Assembly: GCA_017590115.1 (NCBI GenBank) | Contig: JAGGNK010012892.1 | Span: 3,661,524 to 3,725,523, forward strand | Length of the DNA: 64,000 nucleotides | Reading direction: 5' to 3' | DNA from: Montifringilla adamsi | Lineage: Eukaryota; Chordata; Aves; Passeriformes; Passeridae | Shown here: positions 12,303 through 24,311 of the stretch, in pieces | Numbering within the stretch: position 1 is the first letter of the stretch | Layout: each line of letters begins with the position of its first letter | Translations under genes and position numbers: made by a program | The notes under the pieces: generated by a model | What the model was told of the DNA's origin: nothing | The model's input: only the letters and a program-made list of their open reading frames with translations | The model's database searches: none

Positions 12303-12325
12303 AAAAAAAAAAAAAAAAAAAAAAA
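12303..12325. repeat. Poly(A) tract, 23 bp
   Basis: A pure run of 23 A. No LINE or processed-gene sequence is recognisable immediately upstream, so it is treated as simple sequence. Confidence 0.9.
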
Positions 12326-15300
12326 GGGCAATAGGTTCATTAACATGCAAAACCATGAGAAAATGGAAGTATATCCTTGACTCAGAGAGTCAAATGCTAG
12401 TCAAGTCACACTTGACCTGTAGTGATTTATACCCACACATGTGTAGAGGGAAAAAATAATCTGAGAAAGAAAAAAGGTGGTTTAGCAAATTGACTGATTT
12501 TAGCAATTGCTGATAAATCTCTATCTGAAAGTGATGGAAAAACTGTTCAGTATCACTGAAGCCAGTGGAGCTCTGCTGATATATCCCTCAGAAATGTCAG
12601 ATTTTCCCACTGTTTTCAACCCCTCACCAAGATGCTGCTTTCTTTTGCCATCATGCCTGGAAATGATTCAGTTCCCTTAATTACCCATCTGAACCTGACA
12701 AGAATCATTTAAAGATCTTGTTTAACAACTGAACCCATAGTCTCCAATATTTATTAACAGAACCAGAGCACAGTCTTATTTTGTCCAATCAATAACAGTT
12801 TGAAATAATTAGAGCTCAATGAACCACAGCACCACATACCTTGCTTACTACTATATTGTAGCCTGGCAAACCTTTAAGACCATGTTTGATGCATTTTAAA
12901 CATATGTTTAGCATATATATTCTGTTAGCTTTTAGGTCTCTGGATGGCAGAGTAAAAAAAAAATATATATCATAAAGGTCATTGATTGAAAGTCCATTGT
13001 TACCACTCACTCCTAATGGTAGCATCCCACCAAAGACAAATCCTTCTTCTTAACATCACTACTCAAATTATCAATGCTATAAAGATAAAGCAGTGAAAAC
13101 CCTATCTAGTGTTACCAAAAAAAAAAAAATCCATTTGAAACTGAACTATCTTATGCAGCTGAAAGGTCCACGGGCAAGACAAATTCAGCTTCTCAAAATG
13201 CAAGTTTGTTGCTGCTAGTAAGAATAGTTGACAGTCACACAAAGTTTGGAAATTTAGAAGGGTTTTGCTCCTTGAAGCAGTTTCAGTTACTCTATTGTAT
13301 TTGTTCCAAAACACAATATATTACTGGATTACATTGCTGCATTTCCCTTCCAACTCTCTGGGGAAAAAGCAAGGCCCTTTTGAAATGGAGATGAGGGCAA
13401 CAGTGAAGAGCTGCTACAAGAATATTTTGCTAAGTGACATCCCTGATACTTCCTAGAATAGTGTGCAACTTCATTGTGCAACCATCATTCCATTAATGAG
13501 ATGTGACCAAGGCCTGGGAGCATTTGGTTATAAATATATACTAACAAAGTTTCAAGGCAGAATGATTCTTATATCCTATTTTATACTCCCAGCAGTCCTC
13601 GATAGTGGAAATGAAGTTGAATCATCTTAGCATTGACAAGGAACTTGAAATATTTAAGAAATAACCCATCAAAAACTAAAATTCAATTTATAAAAAAAAT
13701 GCATGACCACTAGAACTGAATATAGTGGGACCATGGCACCTTAAATCCTAAACTTGCAAATTTAGTAGGCCTTATTTGTTGAAAGTACTCTTTTTTTTCC
13801 TTCCTTGCTGTAAAACTGTGGTTCTGCAGTCTGTGAGGAAGATATTTGCATGGATGTATGAAACAGTCTTAAATATTTGTGTTTCGCTCAAGAGTATCTC
13901 AGGGTTGAATTATAAATAGTAACAGGGGAAAGAAACAAAGTTTTAGGTCTGCCATTCATGTCATGATTTCCCAAGGCAAACTAGTACAAATTTGGTTATA
14001 TGACCAAATATGATCATCACCACGCACAATGGTGGAAAGAAAAAAATTGAGACAGAAATAGCTGGCCACATGGAAAACACACAAGGCAGAAAACTGTTAT
14101 GCATAGGAGTTAAAATTTGAACTAAATATAATGGAAGCTTGTAAAAATACAACATAATGCTTCATAGGACTATACACAGATCTTCACCTATGGTCCACTT
14201 GCCTAAAATTTCAATTTTGTTTGTGTTATACATTCTCAAGCCAAAATAACATCATTTATCCATTTGGTAAATCCAGTAAAAACTAAGTTATTTTTAGAAA
14301 TATGATTTTTGAATGCTCTTCTTCATCCAGCTCCTAAACTCCTTTCCAACTTGCTGTTTGCATATGAGCTTCCATTCCCTAATTTCTAGGTGAGAATCTG
14401 TTTTTTTGGGTTTTTTTTCTCTCTTCCCTTCTTAGACTCTGAGTATGTTTTGCAGATGTTATGGTATCACCATTGGTTAAAAATGAATATGCTGCTCACG
14501 AGAGACAGCTAACAGCACCAGAAACCAAACCTTAAACCATAGGATGGAGCAACTGAGCAAGAGCTGCACTGCTGTCTGTGCCACTTGTCTTTTGAAGCCT
14601 GTTTGGGATTTATGAATTGTTTTCTATCTATTCTCTGAGGTTTTCCTGGATGCTGTACTCTGTGCTTTATTCCACAGATGGAACCTATTAACTTCAAAGC
14701 TATGTCAAGTGAGCAATCCTGCAAACTTGTGAATTTTTAGATGCACAAGCATTTTCACTTCTAGAAATCCTTTATTTCATCTTCTGAGTTTCTTAGTAAG
14801 ACATCAAGTTGCAGGCAATAGATTTTTTTTTTTTCTTATCTCAGCATTTCTAGCAAATTGGGACACCGGCTCCATTTCCACAGAGAACACCAAAACATTG
14901 GCATCTACTTTTCCCCAATATGTATGAATCTAAAAAGCTACTTCTGTGGGATTCTAGGATAAAAGTCTCCTCTGTTACTCAGCTATTGTTTCCTGTTGTG
15001 CAACTGCTACTTTCAGAATTTATCTACCCTAGAAATAACTCCTGTGCAGCCACACTGTCATGCCTGCATTCCATTTAATAACCAGTTCCCTATTTTTATC
15101 CCATTAGGATTTGGGGGATATAACCAAATTTCCAAAACCAAATGGGATTATTATTCATCCTCCCTTCTCTTTGAATAGGCACAGCATCAAGAGATGGGGG
15201 GACAAACAGATAATGTCAGAAAGGTGCATATTTATTACAACTGGAGGTTTACAAACCATTGCTAGCCATAGTACAAGAATGGGAAGCTCTGACTCACCCC

Positions 15301-16568
15301 CAAAAAGGGCTGCTTTGGAGAAGCCTGGTAAGAGTGACTTGCTGAATCACCAACATTTGCTCCTAGCTCATTTTTTTGAGAGAAATATAAACTCAACACC
15401 AAACACCTGCTTCACTATAACTTCCACTCTTTTTACTCGGCATGCCCTCCCCTACATCCTTTGTTTTCCAAAATATTTTTCCTAAGATGTCTCATTCTCC
15501 CATTTCCCCTACATCTACCATGACAATTTTCAGACATCACTTTTGCTGTCACATCATCACACAGCCCTTCTGCTCATGTTTTCAAAGAAAAATAATGTTT
15601 GATCCAGGCTGTCCTTAAGACAAACTGCAAGAATTTTCTTCCCTGTCTTATTTGTGACTATCACATAATAGCTATGCACAGCAGGGTGCAGTGCCTCTGA
15701 AGAACAGGTATAAAAAGAAATGATTGCTCCTCCTTAGCAAAGCTACTTAGAGAAATCTCAGGCTTGAATCCCAACGTCTGAGATTTCTTCTCTTTTGATT
15801 CTATTTCTGTTACTGATAACAGTCTATTTTATGAAAATACACGGTGTTAAAGAACAAAAGCAACTGGTCAAACAGACAATCCTGTGATGGCTTGAGTAAT
15901 AAGTCAAGAAATCTGCTATTCATCTAGTTTGAAATGAGGAACTTGGCGACTGGCAGTGCAGATCCAGGTGAAGAGGCTGCAGCCAGACAGATGCTGATTT
16001 TCCAGCCCTGGGTAAAAGAGAAGACAGCAGGAGAGCTTGTTGAAACCTATTGCTTCCCATAGCAAAGTACCTCCATGGAAAAAAGAAAAAAGTCTAAAAA
16101 GGAAAACAGGGACTCCCTGAGGCAATGAATGGGTGAGTAACCTGGGCATGTTTGACAGGAAAAGACTATTTTCTCAGATGGAGATGACAGTGAAGGATGA
16201 AATCTCAATGGGGCTGAACCCAGAGCAAAAATCATGAAAAAGAAGAACTGATCAGGCATCAGACAAAACCCCAAGTATTTACCAGCCCTTGATGAGCACA
16301 AGTGGCCAGCGAGCTCACACACCCAGAAATGCAGCACACCACAAGGCACTAGAAGTGCGGTAGGAGGTAGGAAAGCCTCCCATGCAGCAGTTGCTCAGAA
16401 ACTGCACATGGTGGGACACAAATAGTGCTGGATGCCATGAAATGGAAGCCAGCAAGCTTTTAACATGACATTTAAAGGATGAATAGAAATATGACAATAA
16501 ATGGCACAGCTCAGAAACCTTTCACATTAAGAGAGGCACTGTCATCTGGAGGCACAGTGATCAGGCAC

Positions 16569-16611
16569 AAAAAAAAAAAAAAAAAAAAAAAACCAAACCA
16601 AAAACAACCTA
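16569..16611. repeat. Poly(A) 24 bp running into an A/C-rich tail
   Basis: A run of 24 A is followed by AACC-type repeats (ACCAAACCAAAAACAACC). This A-run plus AACC pattern recurs at several places in the window. Confidence 0.85.
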
Positions 16612-17931
16612 GCCAGGCTCTGGCTATGTGATTTTTTGTTTTTTAAATGGCACTGCCTAAATCGAAGAACTGTACCTATCAGTGCTATCATGCCTGATTA
16701 AAAAAATACAGCTGGTGATGCATGAAAGCAAGACAATGATATCATCTGCAGTCTGAAGCCATCTTTCAAGCCATTCCTTGTGGGCAAGAAATCTGTGAGA
16801 CTGTTGGAACCAGAAGAAGCACAGCTACCAAGTGAAATGGCTGTAACTACAGCAGTTATATTCACTAAAGCCAGGAGAAAGAGAAATTCAAAAAAGACTG
16901 AGGAAAAAAAATCCACAGTAAGTTATAATACCATTATTAAAGCAGGAGTCTTACTAATGAGAATTCCAAACATTTATTTTTTTTTATTAGCAGTTAATAG
17001 AAGAGTGCTTTAGTCAGACACATTCTCCAGGACATTTATCACTTTTTAGGGGTGTGCTGATCCGTGGCACTGATAGCAGGATCAGTGAAAAGCCTTTTTT
17101 ATAATGATATGGCAATGAAAAGCAGCTTCATTTACTTTATCCCACATGAATCTCCATTCCTGTGAGCAACCGAAACCGTGACAATAGTGGTGCTAAGTAG
17201 CCAAGCAAAAGCATGAGCCATTTTCTAACAAACCTATTAAGAAAGCAAAATTAATAAGACCACATCTCGACACCATGGTACTCACTCTTTTCATGCAGCT
17301 ATACAATATACACATATCAGCTTCTGCACGCCTGCGTTAGCAAAGCTGCAGGTTTAACCTGGATACCCCTATCTCTGCTCACATCTGCAGTGCTGCTCTT
17401 CTTCCCCCACTGTTTTCTCTTAAAGGATGCCAAGAAAGCAGCACTTAAGTCTTTTGTCTTCTCTTTTGCAAATCCTGCGCTGTTATCAGTTCCTGAGCAG
17501 AGAGAGTTTCCTGCCAGGCACCATGCCCAAAGCCTTGGCACTCAGAAAGGCTTTAACTCATTCCAGGGCAGATCTGAGCACTTTGCACTGAGCAGAAACG
17601 AGACTGGTCACAGACTCAAGCAACTTGAGAAGCTCAGAACCTACTGAAATAAATCTCAAGCTGCCATTCTCAATAGCTTCTTCTACAGATTTTATCTCTC
17701 ATCCTATAAACCCTCTTTTTCCTCACAGCATTGTCTGAGCTACTTGGCTGAGCCTTTGGCTGTCCAGCCTCCAGGGGAGCCAGGACAAACATCTCTGGGT
17801 ACCTGAAGGACCACTCATCTCCTGCTGCACAACCTCAGGCAGCCCAAGCAAGGCTCAGATGCCTCATCACTCCATCCTTTCAGGGGCTCCACGCCCTGTG
17901 CTGGCTTTTGTGCAGTGACAGAGCACAGCCT

Positions 17932-18041
17932 CGTCATGGCCAGATGTGACAGTGCTTTGTCATTGCCAGATGTGACAGCCCCTCGTCACTGCCAGCCCAC
18001 CCCAGCAATGACTCAAGGGGGACACTGCCAGCCCACCCCTT
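17932..18041. repeat. Degenerate minisatellite, unit about 26 bp
   Basis: CCAGATGTGACAG occurs at 17940-17952 and again at 17966-17978 (period 26), each preceded by a CGTCATGG or TGTCATTG variant. A third, diverged unit starts CGTCACTGCCAG. The motif CACTGCCAGCCCACCCC then occurs twice. The block is much richer in G+C than its surroundings. The 66-codon frame across it is repetitive (SLPDVTAP, HCQPTP) and not taken as a gene. Confidence 0.7.
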
Positions 18042-18554
18042 CCAATTACACCATGCAGAGCTGGGCCCCCTTTGATAATTCAGCCACAATTTATACGAGC
18101 TCTGAATTAGCATAGACTGTGAAACAGGCGTTCAGCTAAGGCTTTAATGGTTTTCCAGGAAAAAAAAAATAAAACAAACATACAATGTGGATTCAGATTA
18201 AAATGGTGTAAATAGAAGTTAATGAATATTATTACTTGAGTTATTAGAACTTTCTGCTTGAAAAAATTTAATCTAATATTCCCATTTTTAGTATTGCCAA
18301 CAGCACTGGGGCATGCAGTTCAATAGTTCAAAGTTACCAGCTTTATAATTGCTTTCTACAGACCTTAAAAAAGGCATTTAAGTTTCAGGATGTAACAGAA
18401 TGGAATGAATTACCCATAGTCACTTCAAAAGCAAGGAAAAAAGTTATTACTGCGCTTAGGTATTTACATGCCTTTTCCTTTGAGAAACATGAGGAAGAAC
18501 TAAAAAGCATGGTAAACAAATGAGAGAAAATTCTGTAACCAAAGAATTAGGAAG

Positions 18555-18604
18555 CCTTGGGCACTTCCAGCTCAACCAGCCTTGAGCACTTCCAGCACAA
18601 CCAG
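18555..18604. repeat. 25-bp tandem duplication, two copies
   Basis: CCTTGGGCACTTCCAGCTCA plus ACCAG (18555-18579) is repeated as CCTTGAGCACTTCCAGCACA plus ACCAG (18580-18604), with two mismatches. The unit resembles the CCTTGAACACTTCCAG motif of reverse-oriented CR1, but the similarity is too short to assign. Confidence 0.8.
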
Positions 18605-18797
18605 TATCTTGAAAAGAGAGTTTAAGTTGAAATTGTAAGTTTTTCTTCAAGACACAATATTTTAAAGACTGAATTGCACTTTATTTACTCTTATCTGTGC
18701 TTTGTGAACTCAGAAGAATATAAGCTGGATTAAATATAAATTGGATTCCTCTCATAATGCAGCACATTCACGAAAAAAGTTGTTGCTAGCATGTTAT

Positions 18798-18900
18798 CTT
18801 CAGGTTAAATGAGTTGCAGTTTGTTAACAAACGTGTTTTAACATCATAGCTTCAGGTTTAATGATATTACAGTTTGTTAACAAATGTGTTTCAGCATCAC
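18798..18900. repeat. Imperfect tandem duplication (52-53 bp), each unit carrying a palindrome
   Basis: Two diverged copies begin CTTCAGGTT at 18798 and 18850. Their best-conserved core is GTTTGTTAACAAAC at 18819-18832, a perfect 14-bp palindrome, and GTTTGTTAACAAAT at 18872-18885. The core has stayed nearly unchanged while the flanks differ at several positions. AT-rich GTTAAC-centred palindromes can bind homeodomain or forkhead-type factors, but no such role can be read from sequence alone. Confidence 0.75.
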
Positions 18901-19630
18901 CAGTTAACGCTGCATGAGGAGACCATTGGAAAGAGGAATTGCTTTGTCCTGGTACTGACAGCTGCCTTGGTGACAAAACCATCGGATTTACCATTCCAGT
19001 GGCAGCAATACCTGAGTGGCCATCTGTAAGAAGGATACATTGCTTTCTGAAGCACTATAATATTTAAAAACTACAAGTTTTAAATATTTAAAAATGCATT
19101 TAAAACAGACACAAAGATCAGTAATAGGAGGAAAAGCCCCTAGGAATTTAGCCTAAGAAGTAGTATTTCAAATATCACACATGCTTTTCCAGCCTGAACT
19201 ACTCACCATTTTACACTTAGATTAAAGAATCAGAGAAATAACTCGAATATGTAGGAGCAGATTGACACAAATTGCTATGACAATCAGTCCAAGTTATTTC
19301 AGAAGCCTTCTTTCAGGCAGAGTAATTTGGCCCCCAAGTCCTAAAGGTTTTTTGAGATTTATGGAATTCCTAGGAGATGGGAGTAAATAAGAAATCAAAG
19401 ATCATCCTTACCCTAATACTGCTGTGGATGTTCTTACTTGACTCACCCACGTCTACAGCGAAATTTCCATTTATAAAAGGAAAACCCCATGCTTTTCACT
19501 AAGGCTATTACTGAGATGATTACCTAACAGTTCTGTGCTTAAAGGCCATGATCAATGGCTCCACAAGCTTTTACAAAGGAGGAGAAACAGTTCCAGAGAT
19601 AGCAAGCCTTTCTTTCTTGCTTCTGCCACT

Positions 19631-19670
19631 AAAAAAACCAAACCAAAACAAAAACACAAAACCAAACCCT
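19631..19670. repeat. A/C-rich low-complexity tract
   Basis: AAAAAAACCAAACCAAAACA and similar motifs with no G or T. It is of the same class as the tracts at 21.6, 52.8 and 57.1 kb. Confidence 0.7.
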
Positions 19671-21276
19671 GAATTGAAGGACTTCTGCAATTTGTAATGT
19701 TCTGAAGTAGAGCAGGGACCACAGGCTGAGGTTCCCATGGAGTTCCAGGTTTGTGTGTTATATAACACAAGAGAACATGATTCAGTGCAGCCCCAGCACT
19801 GTTTGCTTTTCCAATTCAGAGTGCTTCTGTGCCATATAGCAAAAATGTCAAGCCCAGCTAAGCTTAATCTAAATGTTTAACCTGCAAGTCTTCCTCACTG
19901 TACAGACCAATAAAACTGCAATGGCTTCAACCGGTGCTTGAACCAAAGAGCCCTTTTGAAATTATCTGTGATGAAAAGCTCAGATTTTTTTGAAGTTAAC
20001 TCTAAGATCTGAAACAAAATAACATTTAGAAGGCATATAACTTCTTTTTGTGGTTTTGGAGGCTCACTGGTAGAGATCAACAGGATCAACACTCAGAGAT
20101 TGCGAACCACTCCTGAGAAAATGCTTTGTTCATAGTGAAATATCCAAGCATTACTACTTTCCTTTTAGACCATTATGCATCATGAAAGAACTTGATGTCT
20201 GCCTTTCCATCAAGAGACTTGAGATCAGAAAAGTCCAAGAAAATCTTTTTGTTTGGGCACATTTCTGACATCAGCACGTGAGATCTTGCCTGAACACAAC
20301 AAAACTCAGACACAAGTGACACAAGTGTAGGACTTAATTACATGCTCAATATTCACTGAGTGCTCAGTTTGAATAGCAAAGCCTTCCAGGGACTGGGTTG
20401 TTTTTTCATTTCACTAATACCAGGGCAAAACTCAAGTATGTTCTGTGATTCTTTTTGTTTCTAAGTTGTAGGGGTACTACTGACAGCAAATGTAGCTGAA
20501 TGCTTCTGAGACAGTGCACACAATCTGGTCACATCCATAGGCATGGTTCTGTTTTCAGGAATATGCAAGAGCCCATCCCATCATACTTAGAAACTTTTAA
20601 ACAACTTCTGTCAAATCCACACATAAAAAAAAATAAGCTTTGTAAAAGTTAAGAAAAATCTACTTGTAAAAAATTGTTATATTTTATATATTCTAACACA
20701 GAAATTTTACCTTTTTTCCCTTTTCATTACAAGGCCTCTGCAAAGTAATTCTGGCCAACTTCCAGATATTTCAATAGATTTTGTTATTTGTGTGATGGAA
20801 GCATGAGAGCATAGATCACCATCTAATAGTTTAAAACACTCCTGCACCAGAGAATTACTGAGGGCACAATGATGAAAGAAGCATTTGATTCTAACAGATT
20901 GAACCACATCACCTGGAGGAAGGCTGGGGGCTGCCCAAACTGCACAGAAAGCACAGCTCCAGAGGTTTTGTGCAGACCCAGAACGCTCCCACACCTGGAA
21001 GTTTCCAGTGCAGAAGTGAACTCCAGAGCCACCAAGGGATGAGGCACTGCTGCAAACTCCAGGCTCCTGGATCTTAAGAGCTGGATTAATTTTGGGGGGT
21101 GAAATTCCCCTATGGCACATAGCACAGTATCAGTGTCAGAAATGCCTCAGGCTGAGCTTCCCCAGGGAGAGAGCTCAAAAGTGAACAGGCTGGAAAAGAA
21201 TGTAATCCTAAATAAGCTTCCTGTGCCTCCTGTACAGACACAAATGCACTTCTTCTAAGGAGAAGCACTGAGGGGC

Positions 21277-21330
21277 TTGGTTTGGGTTTCGTTTGTTTGG
21301 GATTTTCCTGGGTTGTTTATTTAGTTTGAT
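21277..21330. repeat. G/T-rich low-complexity tract
   Basis: GCTTGGTTTGGGTTTCG followed by TTTGTTTGGG and TTTAGTTTG motifs. It is the opposite-strand form of the A/C tract 300 bp downstream. Confidence 0.55.
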
Positions 21331-21598
21331 GTTTTGTAATTAACAAGGGTAACAGAAATACAAAACATTTTGTACTTTCTAAAAACAATTAGAAAGAAAT
21401 ATGAAAAAGTGTAACAAAGCTTGACAAACTTTCAAGAGCAGTAAAATAAATCTACAATCAAATACTGATTCTTTTGGATCTCTGTATTCTAATGAGGAGT
21501 TTTGCATAAATTCTTTTCAGAGCAATCTCAAGAAAAGGATTGACATTCACACTGGACTTCCATGTTATCCTCTTTTCCTCCAAATGGTCTGCAGAATA

Positions 21599-21688
21599 CA
21601 AAAAAAAAACAACAACAAAACAAAACAAGAAAAAAAAAACAACCAAAAAAAACCCCAAAAAAACCCAACAATCCAACCCCAACCAACA
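21599..21688. repeat. A/C-rich low-complexity tract
   Basis: About 90 bases composed almost only of A and C (CAACAACAAAACAAAACAAG, ACCCCAAAA, AACCCCAACC). The 61-codon Lys/Thr/Asn/Gln-rich frame across it on the plus strand and the Phe/Val-rich one on the minus strand are artefacts of this composition. Confidence 0.8.
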
Positions 21689-22299
21689 TAAATATATGAC
21701 TGCTTTAATTCAGCTCAAGGGATAAAGTCCAGTAAGGAGGCACATAAAGTTGGAGTTCATCATCATTTAAATCTGAAGACCCAGGAAACGCCACTGACAG
21801 CCCCTTCCAAAGTAAGTAGGATTTATTGCTTTTTCAACATAATTCCATATTTTGTGCTTCTCCCCTTGCTATACAAGCTGTCATCACCGTCACCCTGCTA
21901 AAGGACTGATCTTTTCCCAAGAAACTCCATTTCAGAAGCATGAAAGGTCTACAAGGGATTCAGACAGCCTGGCAAGTTTGAATTTCATCTCCAGCAAGAT
22001 AACATCCATGATAAAATCAACAGAGCAAATTCATAAACACAGTTTGTTAGGAAAGTGCAGGACAGTTTCTGTGAGGAAAACCCTGCCAGCCCTGAACACT
22101 CTGTGGCAGTGCCTAACAGCATGGGAGTGAAGGGATTCCATCAACACAGCACAGCTGCAATTTCACATGTTATTAAAAGAAGAAAAGTTCCACCAGACTG
22201 GAGCAAACAGCCATTTCTGGACTGAGTGCTAATCCAAGGAACAAAAGCAAATAATAATGCTTAACCACTGCTGTGCAGGGTGAGCCCAAGTCAGAGACT

Positions 22300-22385
22300 T
22301 TCCCTAAGTACTGGTTTCTGTCAACATCTTCATCCATGACCTAAAAAAGGAAATTGGGAAAGGATTTCAAGCCTTTCCAGATCAA
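22300..22385 (+). mobile_element. Degraded CR1 LINE fragment (reverse-transcriptase region)
   Basis: GTACTGGTTTCTGTCAACAT, CTTCATCCATGACCTAAAAA and GGAAATTGGGAAAGG align in order with the CR1 stretch that encodes a conserved '...LFNIFINDLDEGIE' type segment of reverse transcriptase. The copy is short and diverged. Its ends are approximate. Recognition rests on motif order, not on an alignment. Confidence 0.5.
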
Positions 22386-24275
22386 ATGCTTCAGCTAAAC
22401 AAGAACAACTCCAGAAAGACCCCATCCCAAAGGGGGAAAAGCAGACAAAAAGATGACAAAGTAGCCTCAGTGGAAATAATGTGTATTACTGTTCCTAGGC
22501 ACCATAACATCATTCTGCCCACTACAACTATAGAACATCCCATATTCAAAAGTAAATTTTAGTTATCAAAATGAGGTTACAATACAGCTTAGGTATCTTC
22601 AGTGTTTTCTTATAGTAGCTCTTTCACAGAAGAAAAAAAATCACCACAACGGAAAATAAGTCCCTCTACTGCAGATTTGAACTTCAACAAAATAAAAGCT
22701 AAAGCAGAAAATAAATGTTAGAAGACAGTGACAAATCAAGCTTTTAATTTAACAAAATACCCATAAACACTTTTCACATTAAAATAAAACTTTCAGGTAT
22801 GTTAACTTTAATGACTACTGAACACAAGACAAAACAATTGGACTGAATTATCCTATAAACTTCACTTTAGGTACTTTGAGGAAATTCTGATCTAAGCAGA
22901 GAAATAAAAAACTGCTAAAATCTCTAGGAAGATGTACAAGCAACCTGTGTTAAAATGACACTGTCCCTATTCCTCTCTAAGAAATTTAATTTGTAATGGA
23001 AAACCTGTCTTGTAATTGCACCTGGTCCCTTTGATATTTTTATATTCTTTTCAAAAACACTGAACTCTACTTTTGGTGGTTGCAAATTCACACAGCTACA
23101 CTCTCAGGGATAAGCTCCAAGGGAGGAATAATACTTATGAAATGAAATAAACAATATTCTGCACATTTTAAATGCAGGCACAGAATGTGACAACAAATAG
23201 TTTTGTGCCTCAGACTGGTTTGTGGGCCTTACAGAACACAAGCAGTGCTGAACTCTAAGTGCCATCCACTGAGGGTGAGGGGGTCTTACAGAACAAATGC
23301 TGTTTAGCACATCCAGGGTGTTAAGAAAATACACAAACTACTGTGTGTAAAGGCTATTGAGAACCTAGGATAAAAGTAAAATCTACATTGGAATGAAGAA
23401 AGGACTGACAAAGCTAAATCTTAATGCTTAGCAATACTTCAAGATTCAAAAACCTGGAGGCAATCCTGGTTGCAGCATCACAGCAGTTTAACTCTTCTGT
23501 ATTGGTTCTGAAGTCAGTTTGGTGGGCTTTGGTTTGAAGGAAAGGAGGAAAGAGAAGCTGAAAAAGCTGAAAGCCTAACAGAGCTCACTACAAGAAACAA
23601 ACTGAGCTGCAGGATGAGTTCCTCGTCCATAAGAAATGAAGTTTTTATTAATGTCTTAACTAAATATGCACTTATTATTTATCTATTTGGTTCCATATAA
23701 ATGACAGGGGTGAGGTGATGGAACCAACGATGAACAAAAAAAAGTACTTGCCAGCATTCAGGTTAAGAGAAGATGGCAAAGAGCACATTTACTCTAGTCA
23801 TTCTAAGAATAGAAGCTCATAATCTATCTTAACTGCTAGATATTTTAAAGGCCTGCAGAATATCTCTAACTATGTAGAACAGAAGACTTAAAGGAAATGA
23901 AATTCTCAGGGAAAAATATGATCTAATTAAAGCATCTACAAACACGTTTCAGAAATGGGAAAGAATATTTAATTTTGTCAGCAACATCTGCAAAATGTTT
24001 TAATATGAGATATCTATAACCCTCCTGACTTCCAGGTTTTCAGAGTATGTCAGAATGTTTTACAAAACACATTAATTGGTACAGCAGTAGTTTGAAGCAG
24101 TGCACACCATTTCACTGGGAAAAGACACTCAAGAAATTGTGGCTGGTTTTATTTCACATCCTTGTCTCTGAACTCTGCCTTAAGCTCCTCTGTCATATCC
24201 CAATGGTACTAATATTTGTAATTATAAAGATATCAGAAATTGTGAAGATGTTATAAGATATCCAAGGTATACAAG

Positions 24276-24311
24276 ATCTGATATCTTATATAAGGTTATA
24301 AGATATCAGAT
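24276..24311. repeat. Perfect 15-bp inverted repeat with 6-nt loop
   Basis: ATCTGATATCTTATA (24276-24290), loop TAAGGT, then its exact reverse complement (24297-24311). Three further outer positions can pair (one G-T, two A-T), giving an 18-bp stem. An additional partial copy (TTATAAGATATC) lies just upstream at 24251-24262. The block is AT-rich and its function is unknown. Confidence 0.85.

Larger units (their letters stand above)
11626..22299. other. Unique non-coding DNA with GC-richer patches
   Basis: No gene recognised. GC-richer patches at about 11700-11960, 17330-18060 and 20880-21130 carry overlapping open frames of 85-137 codons on both strands, none with a family signature. An imperfect 11-bp inverted repeat lies at 15751-15761 and 15778-15788. 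Poly(A), A/C tracts and tandem repeats are listed separately. Confidence 0.55.
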
